A DNA stretch of 64,000 bases, from positions 310,001-374,000 of the forward strand of contig NZ_NEJH01000001.1 in NCBI RefSeq assembly GCF_002113025.1, read 5' to 3'. Position 1 is the stretch's first letter, and the number at the start of each line of letters is the position of its first letter. The notes beneath the pieces were generated by a model. It did no database searches. It was not told the origin of the DNA and saw nothing but the letters and a program-made list of their open reading frames with translations. This DNA comes from Pseudomonas sp. B28(2017) (GTDB lineage Bacteria > Pseudomonadota > Gammaproteobacteria > Pseudomonadales > Pseudomonadaceae). The position numbers were made by a program, and so were the translations under genes. This document shows positions 47,286-56,185 of this stretch, piece by piece.

Positions 47286-48179
47286 ATGAACTGCGCTGAA
47301 AACGCCGCCATTGTGTTCGAGCAGCGCCGGCCCTTTTTGCTCGGCCTGGCCTATCGCATCCTCGGCTCGCGCGCCGAAGCCGAGGATGCAGTGCAAGAGT
47401 TGTTCATCAAGTGGCTGGAGGCCGACCGGGCCTCCATCGCTACGTCGGCAGCCTGGCTGACCACGGCCTGCACCCGGCACTGCATCGATGTGCTGCGCTC
47501 GGCGCACACATCCCGGGTCGACTACATCGGCACCTGGCTGCCAGAGCCGATTCACACCACCCATCAGGACTCACCCGAGCACAGGCTCGAACTGGCCTCG
47601 TCATTGTCCACCGCGTTCATGTTGCTGCTGGAGCGCCTGACACCCAAGGAGCGCGCGGCGTACCTGCTCCACGAAATCTTTGACATGGATTACCCGCAGG
47701 TCGCCGATGCGGTCGGGGTGCAGGAAGCCGCTTGCCGCAAGCTGGTGTCCCGGGCCAAAGCGAACCTGGGCAACGGACACGCCCGTTACCAACCGGAACC
47801 CGTGCGTCAAACCCAATTGCTGAGAGCGTTTCACGGTGCTATCGCCAGCGGCTCGACCGTTTCCTTGAGCGCCATGCTGAGCGAAGACGTTGAACTCTGC
47901 GCCGACAGCGGCGGCAAGGCCCTGGCCATCCGCGAAACCCTGTCGGGTATCGCTCGCGTGCTGGATTTCATCGGTCAGTCGTTGCACACCTATTGGCAGA
48001 CGTGTGAATGGCTACCCATTGAAATCAATGGTGCCCAAGGTGTCGTCATCAGGGCCGATGGCGTTATCACGGCGTCGATGACCTTTGGTTTTGATGAGGC
48101 GGGGCAGGTGAGCCGAATCTTCATCATGCGCAATCCGGACAAGCTGGCGGGGCTGGAGGCGGCGCTGAATGTGCACTAG
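47286..48179 (+). CDS. ECF41-group RNA polymerase sigma factor (SigJ-like)
   Basis: A 297-residue protein. Region sigma2 is RRPFLLGLAYRILGSRAEAE-DAVQELFIKWL and sigma4 is LLLERLTPKERAAYLLHEIF...YPQVADAVGVQEAACRKLVSRA. A ~120-residue SnoaL-like C-terminal extension follows, with the diagnostic ADSGGKALA (usually DGGGK) and a terminal NPDKLAGL motif. In characterised ECF41 proteins this extension contacts the sigma core and adjusts activity in place of an anti-sigma factor. ATG 47286 comes 3 bp after the AhpD-like gene. Confidence 0.9.
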   Translation: MNCAENAAIVFEQRRPFLLGLAYRILGSRAEAEDAVQELFIKWLEADRASIATSAAWLTTACTRHCIDVLRSAHTSRVDYIGTWLPEPIHTTHQDSPEHRLELASSLSTAFMLLLERLTPKERAAYLLHEIFDMDYPQVADAVGVQEAACRKLVSRAKANLGNGHARYQPEPVRQTQLLRAFHGAIASGSTVSLSAMLSEDVELCADSGGKALAIRETLSGIARVLDFIGQSLHTYWQTCEWLPIEINGAQGVVIRADGVITASMTFGFDEAGQVSRIFIMRNPDKLAGLEAALNVH

Positions 48180-48281
48180 TCAGAGATCCCGAAAATGATG
48201 AAGATCCCACAAGGTTCGTAGCACTATTGCAATCCCGGGCGGTCCTACTCTTCACAGGGGCACCCTACTTGTGGAGTCGCA

Positions 48282-49781
48282 ATGAGCCTGGACGTCCTGA
48301 CCACGGAAACCAATCGGTGCCAGTTGCAGCAGATCATCGCCGGTCTGTCCGATGGGGTGATACTGCTCGATCCCGACCAAAGCATTCTGTGGGCCAACGA
48401 GGCGGCGCTGGCCATGCACGGTGTTGTGCAAGTCAGCGACCTGGGTGCCAACGCCAGGGCGTATGCCGAACGTTTCGCCTTGCGCTATCGCAACAACCAT
48501 GTGGTACCCGTCGACAGTTACCCGATCCACCGGGTGGGGCGCGGCGAGACGTTCAGCGATGTGCTGGTGGTAGTGACGTCGGCAGCGGACGAAGAGCGTA
48601 CCTGGGTCCATCGCGTGCGCAGTCTGGTATTGGCCGACAGCCGTGGCGAGCCGGTATCGCTGGTGTTGATCATGGACGATGTCACCGACTGGGCCAGCGC
48701 CGAGCAGCGTTTCGAGAAAACCTTCGCCGCCAACCCGGCACCGGCTGTGATCTGCCGCCTCAGTGACTTGCGCTACATCAAGGTCAACCCCGGGTTCCTC
48801 GAGATGACCGGTTACACCCGTGATCAGGTGATCGGTACGTCGACCTATGAGCTGGACGTGCTGGATCAGGTCGAAAACAAGGCGCTGGCCAGGCAGCGCT
48901 TGCGCGAAGGCGCGACGATACCGCAAATGCAGGCAGAACTGCGCTTGCCCGACGGTGGCAGCAAGCAAGTGATCGTGGCCGGCCAGCCACTGGAGCTCAA
49001 CGACGAAGCCTGCATGTTGTTTTCCTTCGTCGACATGGAGCCGCGACGCAAGGTCGAAGCTGCCCTGCGCCAGAGCGAAGAACGCTTTGCCAAGGCGTTT
49101 CGCCTGTCCCCGGTGCCAATCCTGGTCTGCGCTGCCCGCGATCAAGTGGTGCTGGATGTGAACGAGGCCTTCCTCGATACCCTCGGTTACTCCCGCGAAG
49201 AAGTCCTCGGCAAGAGCATCGCGCAGATCGACTTCATCGACGACAAGGGCGCACGCATACGGCTTTTCGCGGCATTGGCGAAATCCCCAAGCCTGAACCG
49301 CATCGATGTGCGCGTACGTCGAAAGGGCGCCGGGCTGATCGATTGCGCGGTGTCGGCAGACACCGTGAACATTCAGGACCGCCGGTGCTATTTGCTGGTG
49401 CTGATAGACATCACCGAGCGCAAGCGCACTGAGCTTGAGCTGGTGGCGGCCATCGAAGAGGTGATGACGGACGCCTCATGGTTCAGCCGCACGCTGATCG
49501 AAAAGCTGGCCAATGTGAAGAGCGTCAACTCACCGAAATTGCCCGGCGTGTCCTTCACCGACCTGACCGCCCGTGAGCACGATGTGTTGAGCCTGATATG
49601 CGAAGGCCTGGCCGACAAGGAAATCGCCGCGCGCCTGAAACTGGCGCCGAACACGGTGCGCAATCATGTGGCGGCGGTGTATTCGAAAATCGATGTGCAT
49701 AGTCGCAGCGAGGCGATTGTCCGGGCGCGGGAGCGGGGGCTGTTCTCCAGTGAATTGCGGTGTAATCGGTCGCCGCCCTGA
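48282..49781 (+). CDS. Multi-PAS LuxR-type transcriptional regulator
   Basis: A 499-residue soluble protein. Three PAS domains occupy about residues 15-135 (LQQIIAGLSDGVILLDPDQS), 140-260 (FAANPAPAVICRLSDLRYIK) and 265-385 (FRLSPVPILVCAARDQVVLD), each ending in a PAC-like strand. A LuxR/FixJ-type DNA-binding domain is at about 430-490 (DLTAREHDVLSLICEGLADK; NTVRNHVAAVYSKIDVHSRS). There are no transmembrane segments, so it likely senses a cytoplasmic ligand or redox signal. GTGGAGTCGCA precedes the ATG. Its target genes are unknown; it follows the ECF41 gene by 102 bp. Confidence 0.88.
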   Translation: MSLDVLTTETNRCQLQQIIAGLSDGVILLDPDQSILWANEAALAMHGVVQVSDLGANARAYAERFALRYRNNHVVPVDSYPIHRVGRGETFSDVLVVVTSAADEERTWVHRVRSLVLADSRGEPVSLVLIMDDVTDWASAEQRFEKTFAANPAPAVICRLSDLRYIKVNPGFLEMTGYTRDQVIGTSTYELDVLDQVENKALARQRLREGATIPQMQAELRLPDGGSKQVIVAGQPLELNDEACMLFSFVDMEPRRKVEAALRQSEERFAKAFRLSPVPILVCAARDQVVLDVNEAFLDTLGYSREEVLGKSIAQIDFIDDKGARIRLFAALAKSPSLNRIDVRVRRKGAGLIDCAVSADTVNIQDRRCYLLVLIDITERKRTELELVAAIEEVMTDASWFSRTLIEKLANVKSVNSPKLPGVSFTDLTAREHDVLSLICEGLADKEIAARLKLAPNTVRNHVAAVYSKIDVHSRSEAIVRARERGLFSSELRCNRSPP

Positions 49782-49985
49782 TCGAAGAGTTGCGCTATGA
49801 GCTGCAGAGCAACTCCCTGCAACGCCCTGACCCGGTGATGTAAGAACTGCCAGCTTTTACTGGCATCGGTCACCGGCTGGGCTATTAGTGATTCGCAAAT
49901 GTTTATTTTTTTGACAGGTGTGTGGATTTTCCGCGCCGGTTCTGTTGTCACAAAAATGTGTCGATTACTCATCGCGGGTCAACCT

Positions 49986-50207
49986 ATGAAAATTCTTGGG
50001 AAACGCGTTATCTCACCTGTATCGCTGGCATTTTGCGTGGCGATTCTCGGCGGTTGTGCCAGTCCGCCACCCCCTCCAGCAGTCACTCCACCCCCTCCTG
50101 AACGCACCTGCCAGGCCATGGATAAAACCGATGTGCTGGGCGATGTACGGGGCGAAGACGGGCAGGTGACTCGAGTCACCACCACGACGCGTTGCGTCAC
50201 GCAGTAA
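49986..50207 (+). CDS. Small lipoprotein, 73 residues
   Basis: A short N-terminal basic region and hydrophobic segment (VSLAFCVAILGGC) end in the lipobox LGGC, so lipidation is expected near residue 24. After Cys come SPPPPPAVTPPPPE, a proline-rich spacer, and a short polar tail with two Cys. It is likely an outer-membrane or periplasmic lipoprotein of unknown role. No strong ribosome-binding site is visible. The longer frame from 49899 is unsupported. Confidence 0.7.
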   Translation: MKILGKRVISPVSLAFCVAILGGCASPPPPPAVTPPPPERTCQAMDKTDVLGDVRGEDGQVTRVTTTTRCVTQ

Positions 50208-50228
50208 TTTCGGTCAAGCGCCGATCCT

Positions 50229-50260
50229 CTGTGGGACCGAGCTTGCTCGCTCCCACAAGG
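50229..50260. repeat. Single REP-like hairpin
   Basis: CTGTGGGACCGAGCTTGCTCG running into CTCCCACAAGG, between two convergent genes. Confidence 0.7.
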
Positions 50261-50292
50261 GGTGAATCTGGCTGGCCGGGTTTAGCGCAGGA

Positions 50293-51060
50293 TCAGGACA
50301 GGAAACCACCATCCACATTCAACGAAACCCCAGTGGTGTAGCTGGAAGCATCGCTGGCGAGGTAAAGCACCGCGCCGGCCATCTCACTCGGATCCGCCAC
50401 TCGTTTCAACGGGATCTGTTGCAAAGCAGTGTTCAGAATGGCTTCGTTCTTCACCAGCGCCGAAGCAAATTTGGTATCGGTCAATCCCGGCAACAGGGCA
50501 TTGCAACGAATCCCGAACTGCGCGCATTCCTTGGCGAACACTTTGGTCATGTTGATCACCGCAGCCTTGGTCACCGAGTAGATGCCCTGGAAGACTCCCG
50601 GCGAAACACCATTGATCGACGCCACGTTGATGATGCTGCCACCACCGTTCTCGCGCATCAGCTTGCCGGCTTCGACCGACATGAAGAAGTAGCCACGGAT
50701 ATTCACGTCGACGGTTTTCTGGAAGGCGCCGAGGTCGGTGTCCAGCACGTTGCAGAACTGCGGATTGGTTGCGGCGTTGTTGACCAGGATGTCGAGGCGG
50801 CCGAACTGTTCCTTGATGCCGGCGAAGACCTGGCTGATCTGTTCCATTTCACCGATGTGGCAGGCGATGGCGGTGGCCTTGCCGCCAGCGGCGATGATCG
50901 CATCGGCCACATGTTGGCAGCCTTCAAGCTTGCGGCTCGACACGATCACGTGGGCGCCTTGCTGGGCCAGCAGTTTGGCGATGGCTTCACCGATACCGCG
51001 GCTGGCGCCGGAGACGAAAGCGATCTTGCCGTCGAGGTCGAACAACTGAGTCTTGGACAT
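50293..51060 (-). CDS. Short-chain dehydrogenase/reductase
   Basis: A 255-residue classical SDR. NAD(P) binding is AFVSGASRGIGEAIAKLLAQ, NNAAT at about residue 95, catalytic Ser in INVASINGVSPG, and Tyr-x-x-x-Lys in GIYSVTKAAVINMTK. The C-terminal SYTTGVSLNVDGGFLS is typical of 3-oxoacyl-ACP-reductase-like members. The substrate is unknown. It lies 107 bp downstream of a phosphotransferase gene on the same strand, with a REP hairpin between. AAGGAAAAGCC precedes the ATG. Confidence 0.88.
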   Translation of the reverse strand: MSKTQLFDLDGKIAFVSGASRGIGEAIAKLLAQQGAHVIVSSRKLEGCQHVADAIIAAGGKATAIACHIGEMEQISQVFAGIKEQFGRLDILVNNAATNPQFCNVLDTDLGAFQKTVDVNIRGYFFMSVEAGKLMRENGGGSIINVASINGVSPGVFQGIYSVTKAAVINMTKVFAKECAQFGIRCNALLPGLTDTKFASALVKNEAILNTALQQIPLKRVADPSEMAGAVLYLASDASSYTTGVSLNVDGGFLS

Positions 51061-51147
51061 GGCTTTTCCTTGTTATTGAGTCGAATGCCGGGGTTGTGGC
51101 TGATGCTGTTCAGTTGAGGGCAGTCAGTGCGCGTTATCGTTCACGAC

Positions 51148-51174
51148 CTTCGCGAGCAAGCTCGCTCCTACAGG
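51148..51174. repeat. Single REP-like hairpin
   Basis: CTTCGCGAGCAAGCTCGCTC and TACAGG, overlapping the 3' end of the phosphotransferase gene (its stop is at 51168). Confidence 0.65.
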
Positions 51175-52235
51175 GTGGATTTCTGGATGACTTGCAGGCT
51201 CATCTGCTCCAGCAGCTTGTTCATGTGAATGAACTGCGCGAAGCGTTTGTCCTGGGTCTGGCCATGGTAGAAGCGGTAATAGATCTGCTGCACGATGCCG
51301 GCCAGGCGGAACAGGCCGTAGGTGTAGTAGAAGTCGAAATTGTCGATGCGGATGCCCGAGCGTTCGGCGTAGTAATCGACGAACTCGCGGCGGGTCAGCA
51401 TGCCCGGCGCGTGGCTCGGCTGGCGGCGCATCATCTGCACCGGCGCCGGGTCATCGGCTTCGATCCAGTAGGCGAGGGTGTTGCCCAGGTCCATCAGCGG
51501 ATCACCGAGGGTGGTCAGTTCCCAGTCGAGCACGCCGATGATCTGCATCGGGTTGGCCGGGTCGAGGATCACGTTGTCGAAGCGGTAGTCGTTGTGCACG
51601 ATGCTGGAGGTCGGATGGTCGGCTGGCATCTTGTCGTTGAGCCAGGCCTTGACCACGTCCCATTGCGGCGCATCGGGGGTCAGGGCTTTTTCGTAGCGAT
51701 CGCTCCAGCCTTTGATTTGCCGCGCCACGTAGCCTTCGGGTTTGCCGAGGTCAGCCAGGCCGTAGGCGTTGTAGTCAACGCGATGCAGTTCCACGAATTT
51801 GTCGATGAAGCTCTTGCACAGGGCTTCGGTTTTCGCCGAATCCAGGCCCAGTTCCGGCGGCAGGTCCGAGCGCAGGATGATGCCGTTGACCCGTTCCATG
51901 ACATAGAACTCGGCACCGATCACCGATTCGTCGGTGCAGTGCACATAGGCTTTGGGGCAGTACGGAAAACCATCGCGCAGTTGATTGAGGATGCGGAATT
52001 CACGACCCATGTCGTGAGCCGACTTGGCCTTGTGGCCAAAGGGCGGGCGGCGCAGGACGAATTCCTGTTCGGGGTATTCCAGCAAGTAGGTCAGGTTTGA
52101 AGCGCCGCCCGGAAACTGGCTGATCTGTGGCAAACCGCTGAGTCCCGGAATATGGGCTTTGAGGTACGGATCGATCAGGCTGGCATCGAGCTCTTCGCCG
52201 GTGCGGATACGGGTGGACTGGTCAGTAAGCGCCAT
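51168..52235 (-). CDS. Aminoglycoside-phosphotransferase-fold kinase (ACAD10-like phosphotransferase)
   Basis: A 355-residue APH/ChoK-family protein: FPGGASNLTYLLEYPEQEFV is the nucleotide loop region, SIVHNDYRFDNVILDP holds the catalytic HxD-x4-N, and IGVLDWELTTLGDPLMDLG has the metal-binding Asp. Homologues in pseudomonads and in the ACAD10 protein of animals sit beside acyl-CoA dehydrogenases and phosphorylate hydroxy-acyl intermediates. Here no acyl-CoA dehydrogenase is adjacent, only an SDR. It is not an antibiotic-resistance call. Confidence 0.85.
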   Translation of the reverse strand: MALTDQSTRIRTGEELDASLIDPYLKAHIPGLSGLPQISQFPGGASNLTYLLEYPEQEFVLRRPPFGHKAKSAHDMGREFRILNQLRDGFPYCPKAYVHCTDESVIGAEFYVMERVNGIILRSDLPPELGLDSAKTEALCKSFIDKFVELHRVDYNAYGLADLGKPEGYVARQIKGWSDRYEKALTPDAPQWDVVKAWLNDKMPADHPTSSIVHNDYRFDNVILDPANPMQIIGVLDWELTTLGDPLMDLGNTLAYWIEADDPAPVQMMRRQPSHAPGMLTRREFVDYYAERSGIRIDNFDFYYTYGLFRLAGIVQQIYYRFYHGQTQDKRFAQFIHMNKLLEQMSLQVIQKSTL

Positions 52236-52379
52236 GCTTATCCCTTATGCTTATTCTGGAGGCCTGAAACTATTGGCTAATCTAATGCGCACACGGCGCA
52301 CCCACAACCGCGAACGGCTCTTATAGGTGAGCGTGTTGCCGGCCAATCATTGCTTTTGATACAGCTGTTTGAATCGCCG

Positions 52380-53345
52380 TCAATGGGCAACCCGGCTCAT
52401 GGCGGGTGGCAAGACAATCGGCGTCAGCACCGGCTGGCTGGAGAAAAACGCCACGAGGTTCTTGCCCACCAGTTCGACAGTGCCTTGGGTGGCTTCCGGG
52501 GACAGCCCGGCGACATGGGGCGTGAGGATTACGTTGCTCAGGGTCTTTAGCGCATCCGGCACCTTCGGTTCGGCGTCGAACACATCCAGTGCGGCGCCAG
52601 CGATCCGGCGTTGCTCCAGGGCGGTGATCAGATCGGCGGTGGCAATCACGCTGGCCCGGGCGATGTTGACGATAAACCCCTTGGGACCCAATGCGTCGAG
52701 CACCTGGCGATTGACCAGGTGCTTGGTGCCCAGGCCGCCGGGCGTGGCGACGATCAGGAAGTCCGAGGCGCGCGCCAGTTCGGTCGGGGTCGAGCAGAAC
52801 GTGTAGGGCACATCGCTGCGATGCTGGCGGTTATGGTAGCTAATGCTCATGTCGAATCCGGCGCCGGCACGTTTGGCGATGGCCATGCCGACCGCGCCGA
52901 GGCCAAGGATGCCCAGGCGTTTGCCGGCGAGGGAAGGGCGCATGATCTTCGGCCACTCGCCGCGCCGTACGGCGGCATCACAGCGCGGTACGTCGCGTAT
53001 CAGCGACAGCAGCAGCGCCATGGCATGGTCGGCGACGGACGAGGCGTTGACCCCGGCGCCATTGGTGACGGTGATGCCCCGGTCGGCGGCGGCCTGCAGG
53101 TCGACGTGTTCATAGCCGGCGCCGATCACGCAGATGATCTTGAGGTTGGGCAGCGCGGCGATTTCATCGGCATGCAGCCCCAATGGGCCACGGGTGAGGA
53201 CGGCGTCGATCTGCCCGGCGTGCCGGGCGATGGCTTCGGCGCGCTCGGCGGGCGTCGGGGCCAGAATCAAGTGGAAGCCCTGATGTTCCAGGATGGGCAG
53301 GTAATCATTGATGGTTTCAACCAGTACCAGAACGGTTACAGGCAT
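52380..53345 (-). CDS. D-2-hydroxyacid dehydrogenase family protein
   Basis: A 321-residue protein. NAD(P)-binding is GKRLGILGLGAVGMAIAKRA (GxGxxG), with the conserved Arg in IVNIARASVI, Glu in ALDVFDAEPKVPD, and His in NVILTPHVAGLSPEA. It reduces a 2-keto acid to the D-hydroxy acid; glyoxylate or hydroxypyruvate is typical of the subgroup. The start MPVTVLVL at 53345 is preceded by GGGAGCC; the open frame continues to 53588 without homology. Confidence 0.87.
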   Translation of the reverse strand: MPVTVLVLVETINDYLPILEHQGFHLILAPTPAERAEAIARHAGQIDAVLTRGPLGLHADEIAALPNLKIICVIGAGYEHVDLQAAADRGITVTNGAGVNASSVADHAMALLLSLIRDVPRCDAAVRRGEWPKIMRPSLAGKRLGILGLGAVGMAIAKRAGAGFDMSISYHNRQHRSDVPYTFCSTPTELARASDFLIVATPGGLGTKHLVNRQVLDALGPKGFIVNIARASVIATADLITALEQRRIAGAALDVFDAEPKVPDALKTLSNVILTPHVAGLSPEATQGTVELVGKNLVAFFSSQPVLTPIVLPPAMSRVAH

Positions 53346-53541
53346 GCTTGGCTCCCTGTGGGCATCGAAAATCGGCTCGAACATCACTTGAGATTGCTGA
53401 TTCAAGGATAGCTTGGCAACCACCAGTGATTGCAGCCTGCGGTAGCATCTGCGCAATGGCGGGTAGCGCGACGTGTTGGTCGTCGCGCTGAGCGCAGGGG
53501 CCGGCGAGGCCTGTGATTTTTTGGCGTGGATCGAGGCCGCT

Positions 53542-54129
53542 TTACCTGGACGGCGTGAGAGTGGCCCGGGCAGCCTCGAGAACTTCATCCGACAGCGGGG
53601 TGCCGCGGGTGGCCCGGGATAGCATCAGGGCGCCGAACATCAACGAAAACTGCACCAGTGCCTGCTGCCGTTTGCCGGCTTCGTCCTCTGCGTCCAGTAG
53701 CGAGCCCAGGGAATCGAGCAGGTTGTTCAGGCCCTGCATATAGGTTTGACGCAAACCGCTCTCGGCGGCCTCGTGGCACATGTCCCCGGCAAAGGCCACC
53801 ACCGGGCAGCTGTCGCCCGGATTGTCCCGGCTTTCACTGGACAGGTACGGTTCGATCACGGCGCGGCGGGCAGCGTCCTTGCTGTCATGCTCGGCCACCC
53901 GCGCTTGCCAGCGTTGTGCGGCTTGCTCGAAAGCCCGGCCACTGGCCTCTTGTGCCAGGGCTTCCCTGGATTCGAAGTGCCCGTAGAAGCCGCCGTGGGT
54001 CAGGCCCGCAGCGGCCATCACATCGACAACACTGATCCCGTGCAAACCGCGTTCGCGAAACAGCCGTGTGGCGGCATCGACGATGATCTCGCGGTTGAGG
54101 TCGGCTTGTTTTCGGGAAACTCTGGGCAT
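53542..54129 (-). CDS. TetR-family transcriptional regulator
   Basis: A 195-residue TetR protein: IIVDAATRLFRERGLHGISV and VMAAAGLTHGGFYGHFESRE form the helix-turn-helix, and a helical ligand domain follows, including GDSCPVVAFAGD. The GGFYGHF type is common among regulators of oxidoreductases and electrophile responses. It lies 29 bp downstream of a tautomerase gene on the same strand, so it probably regulates that operon. Confidence 0.87.
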   Translation of the reverse strand: MPRVSRKQADLNREIIVDAATRLFRERGLHGISVVDVMAAAGLTHGGFYGHFESREALAQEASGRAFEQAAQRWQARVAEHDSKDAARRAVIEPYLSSESRDNPGDSCPVVAFAGDMCHEAAESGLRQTYMQGLNNLLDSLGSLLDAEDEAGKRQQALVQFSLMFGALMLSRATRGTPLSDEVLEAARATLTPSR

Positions 54130-54158
54130 GGGTCACTCTCGGGTCTACAGGTTGAGCT

Positions 54159-54542
54159 TCAGAGGGCGTATTGGGCGATCCCATTGCCGAACGACCAGTT
54201 CTCTTTTTTCACTTCCACCAGATTGATGAAAACATCCTCCAGGCGCACGGCCAGTTCTGCATGAAGGCTTTCGGCGATGGTTTTGTAGAGGAGTTTTTTC
54301 TGCTCCAGGGTTCGCCCTTCGTTGAGGGAGATCTGGATGACGACCAGGTTATCGGTGCGGTTGATGCCCAGATACTCGGGATCAAAGATGAAATGCTGTT
54401 CGTCGTGTTCGGCCAGGATCTGGAAGTTGTCGTGTTCCGGTACGCCAATGGTCTGGCGCATGGCGGCATAGATCAGTTGTCCGATGCGTTTGGCGTGGTT
54501 GGGGTCCTGATGTTTTTTGATGTCGACGCGAACCAGTGGCAT
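54159..54542 (-). CDS. Tautomerase superfamily protein
   Basis: A 127-residue protein with the catalytic N-terminal Pro (MPLVRVDI), exposed after Met removal. LVVIQISLNEGRTLEQKKLLYKTI-type segments match the 4-oxalocrotonate tautomerase fold in its long, fused form. Members tautomerise enols or dehalogenate small acids; the substrate is not known. It is the first gene of a tautomerase-TetR pair. Confidence 0.83.
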   Translation of the reverse strand: MPLVRVDIKKHQDPNHAKRIGQLIYAAMRQTIGVPEHDNFQILAEHDEQHFIFDPEYLGINRTDNLVVIQISLNEGRTLEQKKLLYKTIAESLHAELAVRLEDVFINLVEVKKENWSFGNGIAQYAL

Positions 54543-54904
54543 GGGAAGACTCCGGAAAGATACAGGTCAGTTAAAAATACATGACGATTAACCTTTATCA
54601 AGTGCGGAATGCTGTTGGGCGATGAAACGCAGACACGCCGCAGATCCTTGTGGGGGCGAGCCTGCTCGCGAAGGCTGCGGCACATCCGGCATATTCTCCG
54701 GTTGACATACCGCTATCGCGAGCTGGCTCGCTCCCACAGGTCTGTTTTTTGTCTACCTGGTACCACCGTCCCTCACCTAAGTCTTTGCTTCTGCTAAGTA
54801 ATCCTCCAGAATCGCGCCCCTGTTTCGGCCAGGGCGCTGCCTGTCGGGTATTCCGACGCGTCCCGGCCGGGTGGCAAGTGACCGGAATGTGGAGATCCCA
54901 CCGG
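54543..54904. other. Intergenic region before the SdaC-like gene
   Basis: 362 bp. It holds the REP pair at 54647-54740 and a probable promoter/leader for the transporter in the remaining 160 bp. No ORF with a recognisable product is seen; the long frame through it translates the REP. Confidence 0.45.
54647..54740. repeat. REP pair (inverted)
   Basis: CTTGTGGGGGCGAGCCTGCT at 54647 and the inverted copy CGCGAGCTGGCTCGCTCCCA to 54740. Confidence 0.85.
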
Positions 54905-56185
54905 ATGAATGATCAGGCCAATAGCGTCAACAAACGCTATGTAGCAGCAACACCAGCGACGCTTTCGAGCTGGAATCGCCAAGACACCACCTGGATGCTG
55001 GGCCTGTTTGGCACGGCGATTGGTGCGGGAACCCTGTTTTTACCGATCAACGCAGGCCTGGGCGGATTCTGGCCGCTGCTGATCCTCGCGTTGCTGGCGT
55101 TCCCGATGACCTTCTACGCACACCGCGGGCTGACCCGTTTCGTGCTGTCCGGGCGCGAAGGCGCCGACATCACCGAGGTGGTGGAGGAGCATTTCGGGAT
55201 CAAGGCCGGTGCGCTGATCACCTTGCTGTACTTCTTCGCCATTTTCCCGATCCTGCTGATCTACAGCGTGGCGCTGACCAACACCGTGGGCAGTTTCCTT
55301 GAGCATCAGCTGCATATCATGCCGCCACCGCGCGCCGTGCTGTCGCTGGTGCTGATCCTCGGCCTGCTGGCGGTGGTGCGTTGTGGTGAGCAACTGATCG
55401 TCAAGGCCATGAGCCTGATGGTCTACCCGTTCATCGTCGCCCTGCTGTTTCTGGCGGTGTACCTGATTCCCCACTGGAACGGCGGCATCCTGAGCACCGC
55501 CAGCAGCGTACCGGCGCCGTCGGCGCTGCTGCACACCTTGTGGCTGGCGATTCCGGTGATGGTGTTCTCGTTCAACCACTCGCCGATCATTTCGGCGTTT
55601 GCCGTGGACCAGAAGCGTCGTTACGGGGAGCACGCCGAGGAGCGCAGCTCGCAGATCCTGTCCCGCGCCCACCTGCTGATGGTAGTGATGGTGCTGTTTT
55701 TCGTCTTCAGTTGCGTGCTGACCCTGTCGCCAGCGCAACTGGCTGAAGCCAAGGCACAGAACCTGTCGATCCTGTCGTACCTGGCCAACCACTTCAGCAA
55801 TCCGACCATCGCCTTTGCGGCGCCGTTGATTGCCTTCGTGGCCATTTCCAAGTCGTTCCTGGGGCACTACATCGGCGCCAGCGAAGGCCTCAAGGGCCTG
55901 ATCGTCAAGAGCGGCAAGCGTCCATCCGCCAAGACCCTGGACCGCGTGACCGCTGCGTTCATGCTGGTGGTGTGCTGGATTGTCGCGACACTTAACCCGA
56001 GCATTCTCGGCATGATCGAAACCCTCGGTGGTCCGGTGATTGCGGCGATCCTGTTCCTGATGCCGATGTACGCCATTCGCAAGGTGCCGGCGATGGCACG
56101 CTATCGTGGTCAGGCGTCCAACGTCTTCGTGATGGCGGTGGGCCTGGTGGCGATTTCGGCGTTGGTGTATTCGCTGAGTGCGTGA
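54905..56185 (+). CDS. Serine/threonine-type amino acid:H+ symporter (SdaC/HAAAP family)
   Basis: A 426-residue protein, against 429 for E. coli SdaC. About eleven hydrophobic helices are seen. TWMLGLFGTAIGAGTLFLPI contains the unwound helix-1 GAG motif, and NHSPIISAFAVDQKRRYG, KSFLGHYIGASEGLKGLI and IETLGGPVIAAILFLMPMYA are family blocks. It is expected to import L-serine or threonine with protons. No serine deaminase gene follows. GGAGATCCCACCGG precedes ATG 54905. Confidence 0.87.
   Translation: MNDQANSVNKRYVAATPATLSSWNRQDTTWMLGLFGTAIGAGTLFLPINAGLGGFWPLLILALLAFPMTFYAHRGLTRFVLSGREGADITEVVEEHFGIKAGALITLLYFFAIFPILLIYSVALTNTVGSFLEHQLHIMPPPRAVLSLVLILGLLAVVRCGEQLIVKAMSLMVYPFIVALLFLAVYLIPHWNGGILSTASSVPAPSALLHTLWLAIPVMVFSFNHSPIISAFAVDQKRRYGEHAEERSSQILSRAHLLMVVMVLFFVFSCVLTLSPAQLAEAKAQNLSILSYLANHFSNPTIAFAAPLIAFVAISKSFLGHYIGASEGLKGLIVKSGKRPSAKTLDRVTAAFMLVVCWIVATLNPSILGMIETLGGPVIAAILFLMPMYAIRKVPAMARYRGQASNVFVMAVGLVAISALVYSLSA

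Noticed and set aside
49910..49945. TTGACA considered as a -35 box for the small lipoprotein gene
   Set aside because: No acceptable -10 hexamer at 16-18 bp.
51168..52235. Phosphotransferase gene considered as an aminoglycoside resistance gene
   Set aside because: Length, motifs and linkage to an SDR match the metabolic ACAD10-like group.
54650..54904. 85-codon N-terminal extension of the SdaC-like transporter
   Set aside because: It begins as a translated REP (MGASLLAK), and ATG 54905 has a good ribosome-binding site and the expected protein length.
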